Positions 8,734 through 16,943 of a DNA stretch of 64,000 nucleotides are shown in pieces (position 1 is the first letter of the stretch; each line of letters begins with the position of its first letter). The DNA lies in assembly GCA_949841355.1 (NCBI GenBank), contig CATKZP010000005.1, positions 1-64,000 of the forward strand. The letters are read 5' to 3'. This DNA comes from an uncultured Oscillospiraceae bacterium. Lineage in GTDB: Bacteria; Bacillota; Clostridia; Oscillospirales; Oscillospiraceae. The notes under the pieces were generated by a model. It was not told the origin of the DNA. It was given only the letters and a program-made list of their open reading frames with translations, and did no database searches. The position numbers and the translations under genes are program-made.

Positions 8734-9300
8734 ATGGAGCTTTGGGAGCTGTTCGTTCTGGCCGTGGGCCTGTCCATGGACGCCTTCGCCGTGTCCATCT
8801 GCAAGGGGCTGTCCATCCGGGCGCTGCTGCCCCGGCACGCGCTGATCGTGGGGCTGTGGTTTGGGGCCTTCCAGGCGCTGATGCCGCTGGCCGGGTGGCT
8901 GCTTGGGGCGGCCTTCGCGGATATGATCGCCGCGGTGGACCATTGGATCGCCTTTGGGCTGCTCTGCTTCATCGGCGGCAATATGATTCGAGAGGCGCTG
9001 GGCCGCGAGGAGGACGACTGCGACCCCTCTCTGGCCCCGCTGGCCATGCTGGTGCTGGCGGTGGCCACCTCCATCGACGCGCTGGCGGTGGGGGTCACCT
9101 TCGCCTTCCTGCGGGTGGACATACTCCCCGCCGTCACCCTCATCGGGGCGTGCACCTTCCTCATCTCGGCGGCGGGGGTGAAGGTGGGCAATGTGTTCGG
9201 CGCCCGCTACAAGTCCAAGGCGGAGCTCTTTGGCGGAGTGGTGCTGGTGCTCATCGGGGCGAAGATTCTGCTGGAGCACCTGGAGCTGCTGCCGTTTTGA
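8734..9300 (+). CDS. mntP: Manganese efflux pump MntP
   Basis: A 188-residue, six-helix membrane protein of the MntP (YebN) family, two repeats of three helices. Conserved polar membrane residues are present: [13 protein letters not shown] in helix 1 and [14 protein letters not shown] in helix 4, each with the Asp needed for Mn export. It starts at ATG 8734 behind AAGAAGGG. Control by the Mn riboswitch immediately upstream gives direct support for the assignment: expression rises when cytoplasmic Mn is high. Confidence 0.96.
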   Translation: MELWELFVLAVGLSMDAFAVSICKGLSIRALLPRHALIVGLWFGAFQALMPLAGWLLGAAFADMIAAVDHWIAFGLLCFIGGNMIREALGREEDDCDPSLAPLAMLVLAVATSIDALAVGVTFAFLRVDILPAVTLIGACTFLISAAGVKVGNVFGARYKSKAELFGGVVLVLIGAKILLEHLELLPF

Positions 9301-9391
9301 CGGGCCGGGGCGAAAAGATTCCTCCGCCGCTTTCCTTTTTAGGGAAAAGCTGATATAATCACGTCAGAACAGGCAGAAGGGAGGGAACGCC

Positions 9392-10066
9392 GTGAAAATC
9401 CTCATCGTGGAGGACGACCGCCCGCTGGCCGCCTCTCTGCGGGCGCTGCTGGAGGACCGGGGCTATGAGGTGGAAAACGCCTATGACGGAGAGGCCGGGG
9501 TGCAGTACGCCCTTTTGGGCGTGTATGACCTCATCATTCTGGACGTGATGCTGCCCGCGCTCAACGGCTGGCAGGCGGCCCGGCAGCTCCGGGCCCAGAA
9601 GTGCGCCGTCCCCATCCTCATGCTCACCGCCCGCGGGGAGCTGGAGGACCGGGTGGAGGGCCTCAACGCCGGGGCGGACTACTACCTGACCAAGCCCTTT
9701 GACACCCGGGAGCTGCTGGCCTGCGTGGGGGCGCTGCTGCGCCGCCAGGGCGGGCAGGTGGACGAGCTGCGCTTCGGCAATACGTCCCTGGACCTGGACG
9801 CGTCCACCCTGGCCTGCGGGGAAAAGTGGGTGCGGTTGTCCGCCCGGGAGTTCGACGTGATGCGCTGCCTCATGGGGGCAAAGGGCCGCAACCTGTCCAA
9901 GGAGGCCATCCTGGCCCGGGTGTGGGGGTACGACTCCAACGCGGTGGAGAACCACGTGGAGGTATACGTGGGCTTTTTGCGTAAAAAGCTCCACAGCATC
10001 GGCTCCAACGTGCGCATCGAGGCGGTGCGGCGGCTGGGCTACCACCTGGAGGCGGAGGAGGCATAA
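9392..10066 (+). CDS. OmpR/PhoB-family response regulator, no kinase adjacent
   Basis: A 224-residue two-domain regulator. The receiver has the acidic pair Asp8-Asp9, phospho-acceptor Asp51 (IILDVMLP) and the conserved Lys in LTKPF (~101); the winged-helix DNA-binding domain starts near residue 125 and includes the typical LSAREFDVM and ENHVEVYVGFLRKKL segments. Start is GTG 9392 with AAGGGAGGG upstream. Normally a histidine kinase gene follows at once; here a perfect hairpin and unrelated minus-strand genes follow, so its kinase is elsewhere. It resembles the QseB/CarR type. Confidence 0.92.
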   Translation: MKILIVEDDRPLAASLRALLEDRGYEVENAYDGEAGVQYALLGVYDLIILDVMLPALNGWQAARQLRAQKCAVPILMLTARGELEDRVEGLNAGADYYLTKPFDTRELLACVGALLRRQGGQVDELRFGNTSLDLDASTLACGEKWVRLSAREFDVMRCLMGAKGRNLSKEAILARVWGYDSNAVENHVEVYVGFLRKKLHSIGSNVRIEAVRRLGYHLEAEEA

Positions 10067-10104
10067 GGCGGCGGACGCCTGAGGACCTCCGCGGAAACGA
10101 TTCA

Positions 10105-10139
10105 AATGGGCCGTGATCCGTCATGGATCACGGCCCATT
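10105..10139. terminator. Perfect 15-bp hairpin after the response regulator
   Basis: AATGGGCCGTGATCC (10105-10119) pairs fully with GGATCACGGCCCATT (10125-10139) around a 5-base loop. There is no T-run, so it could be a bidirectional terminator of convergent genes or a protein-binding palindrome. Confidence 0.5.
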
Positions 10140-10233
10140 CGGCTGTGTGGGAGGGCTGGCGGCCCGCCGGCTGGATACTGCCGGCTCTGAGCGGCAGAGA
10201 AAGGGACCCGCTGGGTGGAGCGGGTCCGCTGTC

Positions 10234-10407
10234 TCAGTATTTTAGGATGAAATAGATCACGTACACCCAGCTCATCATTCCGTGAATGATAGCCCAGCCC
10301 ACGGAGTGCCAGGTGGTGTAGCTGATGACCATGGCCAGGGCGCTGCCGAAGGAGATACCCGCCTTGGCCGCGCTCCCGGCGTTGAAACTGCCTCTGCTCT
10401 CGTCCAA
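10234..10407 (-). CDS. Small membrane protein downstream of asnA
   Basis: 57 residues with one to two hydrophobic stretches and a dense aromatic/His C-terminus (SYTTWHSVGWAIIHGMMSWV then YVIYFILKY). The start is a TTG at 10407, because AGAGGAGG stands seven bases upstream; the alternative GTG at 10425 lies inside that ribosome site. Function unknown. Its ribosome site directly abuts a degenerate copy of the asnA tail (10421-10513), which implies that it was once the next gene in the asnA transcript before an element was inserted between them. Confidence 0.65.
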   Translation of the reverse strand: MDESRGSFNAGSAAKAGISFGSALAMVISYTTWHSVGWAIIHGMMSWVYVIYFILKY

Positions 10408-10420
10408 ATTGCCGCCTCCT

Positions 10421-10513
10421 CTCACAGCAGAATAACTCCCGCCTCTTTACACGCCTCGATGGTGCGCGGGTCCCAGATGGAGGCCTACACCTCACCGATA
10501 TGGGCCTTGTTCC
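10421..10513 (-). pseudogene. Duplicated 3' tail of asnA (non-coding remnant)
   Basis: These 93 bases match the last ~30 codons of asnA (10646-10738) at an offset of 225, with about eight substitutions. One of them creates an in-frame TAG (GAG GTG TAG GCC), so the copy is not coding. Its terminal CTGCTGTGA is followed directly by the AGGAGG of the small membrane gene, which looks like the ancestral gene junction. Confidence 0.85.
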
Positions 10514-10645
10514 CCATGGGCAAAGCCCACGGGGGCCCCTTTGGATTTGACTTGCGCGGCGGGAATGAATCCCGCCTTGCGCCGAGATTTTGCCTGGGGC
10601 AAAATACTCGTGCGCCGCACCTGCGGCGGTGGGCAAGGCCCATAT
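10514..10645 (-). repeat. Hairpin-rich intergenic element between two asnA tails
   Basis: 132 bases read on minus as a chain of small stems: CCGCCGCAGGTGCGGCGC, then ATTTTGCC / GGCAAAAT, then GGCGGGA / TCCCGCC, then GGGCCCCCGTGGGC-type stems. The order and several core words (ATTTTGC..GCAAAATCT.G.CGCA.GGCG.ATTCA) match the element found twice after the malic enzyme gene at 43177-43560, so this is a dispersed repeat family. Confidence 0.7.
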
Positions 10646-10646
10646 C

Positions 10647-11660
10647 TCACAGCAGAATAACCCCCGCCTCTTTACATGCCTCAATAGTGCGCGGGTCCCA
10701 GATGGAGGCCTGTACCTCGCCAATATGGGCCTTGCCCAGCAGGTACATGGATACCCGGCTCTGCCCGATGCCGCCGCCGATGGTGAGGGGGAGCTCCCCC
10801 GCCAACAGGGCCTTGTGGAAGGACAGCGTGCGGCGCTCGTCGTGCCCGGATATGGACAGCTGCTGGTCCAGGGACTCCGGCGACACCCGGATGCCCATGG
10901 ACGAGATCTCGAAGGACCGGCCCAGCAGGTGGTTCCACAGCAGGATGTCCCCGTTGAGCGCCCAGTCGTCGTAGTCCGGGGCCCGGCCGTCGTGGGGCTG
11001 GCCCGACTTCAGCGCCCCGCCGATGCCCATGAGGAAGGTGGTGGGGTGCTCCCGCGTCCAGGCGTCCTCCCGCTCCTTGGGGGACAGCTGGGGCCAGAGG
11101 TCCTCCAGCTCCTGGGCGGTGACAAAGGACACCTCCCGGCGGATGAGGGGCAGGGTGGTGAGCTGGGGGTACACCGAGCGCAGGGTGGCCTGGGTATTGG
11201 CCAGGGCGTTGACGATGGTGGACACCACGCCCTTTAAGTACTCCGCCGTGCGGTCTCTGGGGGCGATGACCTTTTCCCAGTCCCACTGGTCCACGTAGAC
11301 GGAGTGGAGATTGTCCAGCTCCTCGTCCCGGCGGATGGCGTTCATGTCGGTATACAAGCCCTCCCCCACCGAGAACTGGTAACGGTGCAGGGCCATGCGC
11401 TTCCACTTGGCCAGGGAGTGGACCACCTGGGCGTCCCGTCCGGCGTCGGGCACGTCGAAGGAGACGGCCCGCTCCACGCCGTTGAGGTCGTCGTTCAGTC
11501 CGGTGGACGCCTCCACGAACAGGGGGGCGGACACCCGGCGCAGGTTCAGCGCCCCGCCCAGGTCGTCCTCAAACAGCCGCTTCAAAAGGCCGATGGCCTT
11601 CTGGGTGTCGTACAGGTTGAGCAGGGGGGCGTACCCCTGGGGGATGACGGTGGTTAGCAT
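10647..11660 (-). CDS. asnA: Aspartate--ammonia ligase AsnA
   Basis: A 337-residue class II synthetase-fold enzyme that makes asparagine from aspartate, ammonia and ATP. Hallmarks include the N-terminal SAPLFVEASTGLNDDLNGVER, KWKRMALHRYQF, and the C-terminal ATP-site block LTIGGGIGQSRVSMYLLGKAHIGE. Length matches the family (~330). Start ATG 11660 follows AAAGGAG, and a TTGCAT-17-TATAAT promoter lies upstream. The last ~30 codons are repeated, in degenerate form, 225 bases downstream. Confidence 0.96.
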   Translation of the reverse strand: MLTTVIPQGYAPLLNLYDTQKAIGLLKRLFEDDLGGALNLRRVSAPLFVEASTGLNDDLNGVERAVSFDVPDAGRDAQVVHSLAKWKRMALHRYQFSVGEGLYTDMNAIRRDEELDNLHSVYVDQWDWEKVIAPRDRTAEYLKGVVSTIVNALANTQATLRSVYPQLTTLPLIRREVSFVTAQELEDLWPQLSPKEREDAWTREHPTTFLMGIGGALKSGQPHDGRAPDYDDWALNGDILLWNHLLGRSFEISSMGIRVSPESLDQQLSISGHDERRTLSFHKALLAGELPLTIGGGIGQSRVSMYLLGKAHIGEVQASIWDPRTIEACKEAGVILL

Positions 11661-11696
11661 GGGCCCTTCTCCTTTACTCCGTTAAATTGATACACT

Positions 11697-11725
11697 ATTA
11701 TAACGCGCCTCAGAAAAAAATGCAA
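11697..11725 (-). promoter_or_regulatory. Sigma-A promoter of asnA
   Basis: TTGCAT (11720-11725), 17-base spacer, TATAAT (11697-11702) on the minus strand. It stands back to back with the promoter of the aminopeptidase gene. Confidence 0.8.
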
Positions 11726-11731
11726 ATGGAA

Positions 11732-11760
11732 TTGTGTTTTGGGATTTGATATGGTATAAT
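11732..11760 (+). promoter_or_regulatory. Sigma-A promoter of the M29 aminopeptidase gene
   Basis: TTGTGT (11732-11737), 17-base spacer, TATAAT (11755-11760). The transcript would carry a ~110-base leader with a small inverted repeat near 11815-11850. Confidence 0.75.
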
Positions 11761-11875
11761 TTCCATATCTATGTGAGTCCGGCAGGAAATTTCCGGCAAA
11801 CTGCCCATGAGGACGCGGCTGAGCCGCGAACAGGCAGAACGCGGCAGCCTGCCCCAAAAAAGGAGATATCCAAAC

Positions 11876-13117
11876 ATGGTCAAGGATTTTGAAGCCAAGC
11901 TCAGCGAATACGCCCGCCTGCTGGCGGAGGTGGGCCTGAACGTCCAGCCGGGGCAGACCCCCAGCATTGAGAGCAACGTGGAATTTGCCCAGCTCACCCG
12001 GCTGTGCGTGGCCGCGTGCTTCGACTGCGGGGCGCGGAACGTGGCGCCCTACTTCGGGGACGACTTTACCACCCGGGAGAGCTTCCTCCGGGCGGACGCC
12101 GCCGTGTTTGAGGAATACCCCAGCTATATGAAGGCCCGGATAGACTGGTATCTGGAGCATCAATGCCCCCGGCTGTCCTTCACCGGCTCCAACCCGGAGC
12201 TGCTGAAGGGGGTGGACCCCGCCCGCATCCAGGCCCGGCGCAAGGCCAGCAGCGGCCCCACCAAGCCCTACTTCGACGCCATGATGGCCAACCGCTTTCA
12301 GTGGTGCGTGGGGGCCCATCCCACCCCCGCCTGGGCGGAGAAGGTGTTCCCCGGCAAAAAGGGGGAGGAGGCCATGGACGCCCTGTGGGACGCCATTTTC
12401 TCCGTGTGCCGCATCACGGGGGACGGCAAAGCCGTGGAGCGCTGGCGGCAGGTGGCGGACGTCATCGCCCGCCGGGCCAGGATTCTCAACGACTACCGGT
12501 TCGCCAGCCTGCATTATGCCAACTCCCTGGGCACCGACCTGACCATCCGCCTGCCGGACGGCCACGTGTGGGCCGGAGCCACCGCCCACACCACCGAGGG
12601 AGTGGAGTACCTGCCCAACATCCCCACGGAGGAGATCTTCACCTCGCCCCGGTGGGACGGGGTGGACGGCCGGGTGTATTCCACCCTGCCCCTGGCCATG
12701 GACGGGAACCTGATCCGCGACTTTTCCTTCGACTTTAAGGACGGCCGGATTGTGGACGTACATGCCGCCCAGGGGGAGGAGTTCCTGCGCCGGGGCATTG
12801 AGGTGGACGAGGGGGCCCGCCGCCTGGGCGAGGTGGCGCTGGTGCCCTACGACTCCCCCATCCGGAACACCGGGCTGCTGTTCTACAATACCCTGTTTGA
12901 CGAAAACGCCTCCTGCCACCTGGCGTTCGGCGCGGCCTACCCCGGCTGCGTCAAGGGCGGCGAGGACATGGACGAGGTGGCGCAGAAGGCCGCGGGCCTG
13001 AACCAGTCCATGACCCACGTGGACTTTATGGTGGGCTCCGCCGATTTGTCCATCGTTGGGACCACCCGCGACGGGCGGGAAATTCCTGTGTTTGTCAATG
13101 GCAATTTCGCTTTTTGA
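11876..13117 (+). CDS. M29-family metallo-aminopeptidase (AmpS-like)
   Basis: 413 residues, the usual length of cytoplasmic M29 aminopeptidases, which remove N-terminal residues from peptides with two divalent metals. The most telling stretch is HTTEGVEYLPNIPTEEIFTSP, matching the metal-ligand Glu region (N-M-P-x-E-E-V-F-T) of the family, together with C-terminal NTLFDENASCHLAFG and MTHVDFMVGS, which supply further ligands (Glu, His, Asp). The start ATG 11876 has AAAGGAG upstream; an in-frame ATG at 11807 has no ribosome site. The phosphoglucomutase gene follows 27 bases later and may be co-transcribed. Confidence 0.92.
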   Translation: MVKDFEAKLSEYARLLAEVGLNVQPGQTPSIESNVEFAQLTRLCVAACFDCGARNVAPYFGDDFTTRESFLRADAAVFEEYPSYMKARIDWYLEHQCPRLSFTGSNPELLKGVDPARIQARRKASSGPTKPYFDAMMANRFQWCVGAHPTPAWAEKVFPGKKGEEAMDALWDAIFSVCRITGDGKAVERWRQVADVIARRARILNDYRFASLHYANSLGTDLTIRLPDGHVWAGATAHTTEGVEYLPNIPTEEIFTSPRWDGVDGRVYSTLPLAMDGNLIRDFSFDFKDGRIVDVHAAQGEEFLRRGIEVDEGARRLGEVALVPYDSPIRNTGLLFYNTLFDENASCHLAFGAAYPGCVKGGEDMDEVAQKAAGLNQSMTHVDFMVGSADLSIVGTTRDGREIPVFVNGNFAF

Positions 13118-13144
13118 TTTATTTTCATAAGGAGGAAGAACCCA

Positions 13145-14866
13145 ATGGACTACAAAAAGAATTACGAGCAGTGGCTGAACTCCCCCGCCCTGGACCAGGC
13201 GGAGAAGGCGGAGCTGGCCGCCATCGCCGGGGACGAGAAGGAAATCGAGTCCCGCTTCTTCTCCCAGCTGGAGTTCGGCACCGCCGGGCTGCGCGGCACC
13301 ATGGGAGTGGGGCTGTACCGGATGAACATTCACGTCATCCGCCACGCCACTCAGGCTTTCGCCAAGGTCATCCTGGGCGAGGGGCCGGAGGCGGCGAAAA
13401 AGGGCGTCGCCATCTGCTTTGACTGCCGGAATAACTCCGACGTGTTTGCCAGGGAGGCCGCCTGCATCATGGCCACCGCGGGCATTCCGGTGCGCCTGTT
13501 CGAATCCCTGCGCCCCACCCCTGAGCTGTCCTTCGCCATCCGGGAGTACGGCTGCATCGCGGGCATCAACATCACCGCCAGCCACAACCCCAAGGAGTAT
13601 AACGGCTATAAGGTCTACTGGTCCGACGGCGCCCAGCTCCCCCCCAACCACGCCGACGAGGTGGCCAAGATCATGCGGGAGTCCGACGTGTTCGACGTGA
13701 CCGCGGCCGGCTACGACCAGGCGGTGGCGGACGGCCTCATCACCATCATGGGGGAGGAGACCGACGAGAAATTCCTGGCCAACGTGATGGCCCAGGTGAA
13801 CGACCAGGCGGCGGTGGACGCGGTGGCGGACACCTTCAAAATGGTGTATACCCCCTTCCACGGTACCGGATACAAGCTCATCCCCGAGGCATTGAAGCGC
13901 CTGGGCATGAAGCACGTCATCTGTGTGCCCGAGCAGATGGTCATTGACGGGAACTTCCCCACCGTGGCCTCCCCCAACCCGGAGAATCCCGAGGGCTTCG
14001 CCCTGGCGGTGGAGCTGGCCAACAAGGAGGGCGCGGACTTCATTCTGGGCTCCGACCCCGACGCCGACCGGGTGGGCCTGATGGTCCGGGCCGGGGATGA
14101 GTTCAAGGTGCTCACCGGCAACCAGACCGGCGTGCTGCTGCTGGACTACCTCATCGGGGCCAAGCAGCGCACCGGCAAGATGCCCGTCAATCCCGTGGCC
14201 CTGAAAACCATCGTCACCACCGAAATGGCCCGCAAGGTGGCCGAGGTGAACGGCCTCGCCTGCTTCGACACCTTCACCGGCTTCAAATTCCTGGCCCAGA
14301 AGAAGGACCAGCTGGAGAGCTCCGGCGAGGGGAACGTCATCATGTCCTACGAGGAGAGCTACGGCTACATGCTGGGCAGCTACGTCCGGGACAAGGACGC
14401 GGTGACCGCCGCGGTGGCCATGACGGAGATGGCCGCCTACTACGCCGGCAAGGGCATGACCCTGTACGACGCGCTGATGGCTCTGTACGAGAAGTACGGC
14501 GACTACGGTGAGCGCACCATGAACCTGGTGATGCCCGGCCTGGACGGGCTGAAGAAGATGGCCGACCTGATGGCCAATCTGCGCGCCAATCCCCCCAAGG
14601 AGATCGGCGGCGAGACGGTCAAGACCTGGAAGGACTACAAGGACGGCAGCGTGGTGGACGCCGCCACCGGGGAAAAGACCGCCATGGAGCTGTCCGGCTC
14701 CAACGTGCTGCGCTACGAGCTGGCCGACGGCACCTCTGTCATCGTCCGGCCCTCCGGCACCGAGCCCAAGGTGAAGGTATACATTCTGGCCCAGGGCGCC
14801 AGCCAGGCCGACTGCGCGGACAAGGTAGCCCGCTACTCCGCCTGGGCGGAAGGACTGAAGAATTGA
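13145..14866 (+). CDS. pgcA: Alpha-phosphoglucomutase / phosphomannomutase
   Basis: A 573-residue alpha-D-phosphohexomutase interconverting hexose 1- and 6-phosphates. The four family signatures are present in order: the active-site serine loop TASHNPKEYNGYKVYW (~143-158), the Mg-binding loop DPDADR (~304), the sugar-binding ESYGYMLG (~405), and the C-terminal phosphate loop RPSGTEPKVKVYI (~534). The length fits the long Firmicutes PgcA type. Start ATG 13145 with AAGGAGG. It can feed glucose-1-phosphate from the glycogen phosphorylase encoded further along the window into glycolysis. Confidence 0.95.
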   Translation: MDYKKNYEQWLNSPALDQAEKAELAAIAGDEKEIESRFFSQLEFGTAGLRGTMGVGLYRMNIHVIRHATQAFAKVILGEGPEAAKKGVAICFDCRNNSDVFAREAACIMATAGIPVRLFESLRPTPELSFAIREYGCIAGINITASHNPKEYNGYKVYWSDGAQLPPNHADEVAKIMRESDVFDVTAAGYDQAVADGLITIMGEETDEKFLANVMAQVNDQAAVDAVADTFKMVYTPFHGTGYKLIPEALKRLGMKHVICVPEQMVIDGNFPTVASPNPENPEGFALAVELANKEGADFILGSDPDADRVGLMVRAGDEFKVLTGNQTGVLLLDYLIGAKQRTGKMPVNPVALKTIVTTEMARKVAEVNGLACFDTFTGFKFLAQKKDQLESSGEGNVIMSYEESYGYMLGSYVRDKDAVTAAVAMTEMAAYYAGKGMTLYDALMALYEKYGDYGERTMNLVMPGLDGLKKMADLMANLRANPPKEIGGETVKTWKDYKDGSVVDAATGEKTAMELSGSNVLRYELADGTSVIVRPSGTEPKVKVYILAQGASQADCADKVARYSAWAEGLKN

Positions 14867-14912
14867 CCGCGAAGCTGCGGCTTGGTCGCGGCTGATCGCG
14901 TTTTAAGTCAAA

Positions 14913-14951
14913 CAGGAGCGGCGGTGTGTCCTACCGCCGCTCCTGTTTTTT
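14913..14951 (+). terminator. Strong intrinsic terminator after phosphoglucomutase
   Basis: CAGGAGCGGCGGT pairs perfectly with ACCGCCGCTCCTG (13 bp, 7-base loop) and runs into TTTTTT. Confidence 0.93.
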
Positions 14952-14953
14952 GC

Positions 14954-14982
14954 TTGACATCCGCCGCGTCCCACGTTATAAT
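14954..14982 (+). promoter_or_regulatory. Consensus sigma-A promoter of the tetR-flavodoxin operon
   Basis: TTGACA (14954-14959), 17-base spacer, TATAAT (14977-14982): both hexamers are exact consensus, so expression must depend on repression, for which the overlapping operator is the clear candidate. Confidence 0.92.
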
Positions 14983-15014
14983 CCATTTATATAACTGGAT
15001 TATATAAATGGATT
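14980..15014 (+). promoter_or_regulatory. Operator: perfect 15-bp inverted repeat
   Basis: AATCCATTTATATAA (14980-14994), 5-base spacer CTGGA, TTATATAAATGGATT (15000-15014). The dyad is perfect, overlaps the end of the -10 box and the start site, and lies 15 bases before the tetR start: a typical position for TetR autorepression. Confidence 0.85.
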
Positions 15015-15029
15015 ATGTGAGGTGGGAAA

Positions 15030-15605
15030 ATGCCCAAGCAGAGAATTACCCGGGAAATGGTGGTGGACGCCGCCTTTGCCCTGGCCCGGGAGGGGGGCAT
15101 GGAGCGGGTGCTGGTGAAGGACATCGCCGCCCGCCTGAGCTGCTCCGTCCAGCCCATTTACAGCTGCTTCCGCAACATGGAGGAGCTGCGCCGGGCGGTG
15201 GAGGGCCGGACGGCGCAGTTCCTGGCGGACTATCTGTCCGCCCGCCTGGCGCCGGGCGACCTGTTCCGCAGCACCGGGCGGGCCTATGTCCAACTGGCCC
15301 GGGACGAGCCGGAGCTGTTCAAAATCTTTATCCTCCGCCGCCGGGAGGGGGTGTCCTCCCTGGACGGCCTCTACCGGGCCGAGGCCAGCCCCGGCGTGGC
15401 GGACACGATTGCGGAAAGCCTGGGCCTGGACCAGGCGGCGGCCCGCCGGCTCCACCTGGACATGCTGATCTACACCGTGGGGCTGGGGACGATTTTTTCC
15501 GTGTCCACCCCGGGCATCCCGGCGGAGGAGCTGTACGCCCAGCAGGAGCGGGCCTATCAGGCATTTTTAAACCATGCCAGGGAGGAAAACAACCATGAAT
15601 CCTAA
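15030..15605 (+). CDS. TetR/AcrR-family transcriptional regulator
   Basis: 191 residues: an N-terminal TetR helix-turn-helix (residues ~6-52, ITREMVVDAAFALAREGG ... SVQPIYSCFRNMEEL) and an all-helical C-terminal ligand domain. The gene starts at ATG 15030 behind GAGGTGGG and just after a perfect inverted-repeat operator over its own promoter, so it very likely represses itself and the flavodoxin-like gene, whose start overlaps its stop by 11 bases. The inducer is unknown. Confidence 0.93.
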   Translation: MPKQRITREMVVDAAFALAREGGMERVLVKDIAARLSCSVQPIYSCFRNMEELRRAVEGRTAQFLADYLSARLAPGDLFRSTGRAYVQLARDEPELFKIFILRRREGVSSLDGLYRAEASPGVADTIAESLGLDQAAARRLHLDMLIYTVGLGTIFSVSTPGIPAEELYAQQERAYQAFLNHAREENNHES

Positions 15606-16128
15606 CACGATCATCCTTTATAACAGCAAAACCGGCTTTACCCAGAAGTACGCCGGACTGCTGGCGGAAGAGCTGGGCTGCACCGCCCTGCCCCTGTCCG
15701 CCGCCCCCGCCGGCCTGTCCGAGTTTTCCACCGTGGTGTTCGGCTCCCGGCTCCACGCCGGGGTAATTGACGGCTGGAAAAAGGCCCGGAAGCTGCTGCG
15801 AAGCCGGGGCGCGAAGCGCCTTGTGGTGTTCGCCACCGGGGCCATGCCCAACGAGGCGGAGGACAAAATTCGGCAGGTGTGGGAGCAGAATCTCACCCCG
15901 GCGGAGCGGGACGCCATCCCCCACTTCTACTTGCAGGCGGGGCTGTGCCGGGAGAAGCTGGGCGGGGTGGATAAGGCCATGCTGAGCGTGGCGTCCTGGG
16001 CCATCGGCAGGAAGAAGGACAAGACCCCGGAGGATCAGGCGTTCCTGGACGCCATCTCCCGCTCTTACGACATCTCCGACCCGAAATACATTCAGCCCCT
16101 GGCGGCCTGCCTGCGGGAGCTGGGCTGA
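15595..16128 (+). CDS. Flavodoxin-domain protein
   Basis: 177 residues. The N-terminus TIILYNSKTGFTQKYAGLLAEEL is the FMN phosphate-binding loop of flavodoxins (here NSKTGFTQ replaces the usual SxTGNTE), and FSTVVFGSRLHAGVIDGW and VVFATGAMPN occupy the positions of the isoalloxazine loops, as in HemG/DUF-type flavodoxins. It overlaps the tetR stop and is expected to be induced together with it. Likely role: flavin-dependent electron transfer or quinone/redox detoxification under control of TetR; the substrate is not shown by the sequence. Confidence 0.85.
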   Translation: MNPNTIILYNSKTGFTQKYAGLLAEELGCTALPLSAAPAGLSEFSTVVFGSRLHAGVIDGWKKARKLLRSRGAKRLVVFATGAMPNEAEDKIRQVWEQNLTPAERDAIPHFYLQAGLCREKLGGVDKAMLSVASWAIGRKKDKTPEDQAFLDAISRSYDISDPKYIQPLAACLRELG

Positions 16129-16221
16129 GGCGGATTTTTGCAAATTTTAAATTGCGCTTGGCCCCCGGCGGGTGTATACTGTCCCCAAAGGGGCCGCGGC
16201 CCCAAGAAGGAGGAGTACCCT

Positions 16222-16896
16222 ATGCGCTATAACATTACCGGCGAACCCATGCCCGTGGTCATCTGCGACGTGGACGCCAACGAATCCATGATTACCGAAA
16301 AAGGCTCCATGGTGTGGATGTCCCCCAACATGGAGATGCAGACCAGTGCCGGCGGCATCGGCAAGGCCTTTGGCCGGATGTTCTCCGGCGAATCCATGTT
16401 CCAGAACATATACACCGCCAAGGGCGGCCCGGGGATGATCGCCTTTGCCTCCAGCTTCCCTGGCTCCATCCGGGCGGTGGACATCACCCCGGACCGGCCC
16501 ATCGTGGTGCAGAAATCCGGCTTTTTGGCCTCCGAGCAGGGGGTGGAGCTGTCCATTTTCTTCCAGAAGAAGGGGATGTCCGGCTTCTTCAGCGGCGAGG
16601 GCTTCATTTTGCAGAAGCTCTCCGGCCACGGCACCGCGTTTTTGGAGATCGACGGCTCCGCCGTGGAATACGACCTTCAGCCGGGGCAGCAGATTGTGAT
16701 TGACACCGGCAATCTGGCCATGATGGACGCCACGTGCACGGTGGACGTGCGCACGGTAAAGGGAGTCAAGAATGTGCTGTTCGGCGGCGAGGGGCTGTTC
16801 AACACGGTGGTCACCGGTCCGGGCCGGGTGGTGCTTCAGACTATGCCCATCAGCAATTTCGCCATGTCCATCGCCTCCATCCTGCCGTCCAACTAA
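16222..16896 (+). CDS. AIM24 / TIGR00266 family protein
   Basis: 224 residues built of repeated beta strands, with MEMQTSAGGIGKAFGRMFSGES and the Gly-rich FFSGEGFILQKLSGHGTAFL typical of the AIM24 (TIGR00266) family, which is widespread but without a settled biochemical role; a membrane- or tryptophan-RNA-binding-attenuator-like beta fold is usual. No signal peptide. Start ATG 16222 follows AAGGAGGAG. It is monocistronic, ending in a strong terminator three bases after the stop. Confidence 0.88.
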   Translation: MRYNITGEPMPVVICDVDANESMITEKGSMVWMSPNMEMQTSAGGIGKAFGRMFSGESMFQNIYTAKGGPGMIAFASSFPGSIRAVDITPDRPIVVQKSGFLASEQGVELSIFFQKKGMSGFFSGEGFILQKLSGHGTAFLEIDGSAVEYDLQPGQQIVIDTGNLAMMDATCTVDVRTVKGVKNVLFGGEGLFNTVVTGPGRVVLQTMPISNFAMSIASILPSN

Positions 16897-16898
16897 AA

Positions 16899-16932
16899 AA
16901 CGCCCCCGCCGCGGCTGCGGCGGGGGCGTTTT
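16899..16932. terminator. Bidirectional intrinsic terminator
   Basis: AACGCCCCCGCCGC / GCGGCGGGGGCGTT, 14 bp perfect, 4-base loop, with A-run on the left and T-run on the right. It serves the AIM24 gene and the convergent glgP gene. Confidence 0.93.
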
Positions 16933-16943
16933 CCTGTGCTTGG

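Noticed and set aside
10121-10723. A 200-codon minus-strand frame spanning the asnA tail copies
   Set aside because: It crosses the intergenic element and both tail copies in a non-asnA frame and has no homologous-looking domain; it is a by-product of the duplication.
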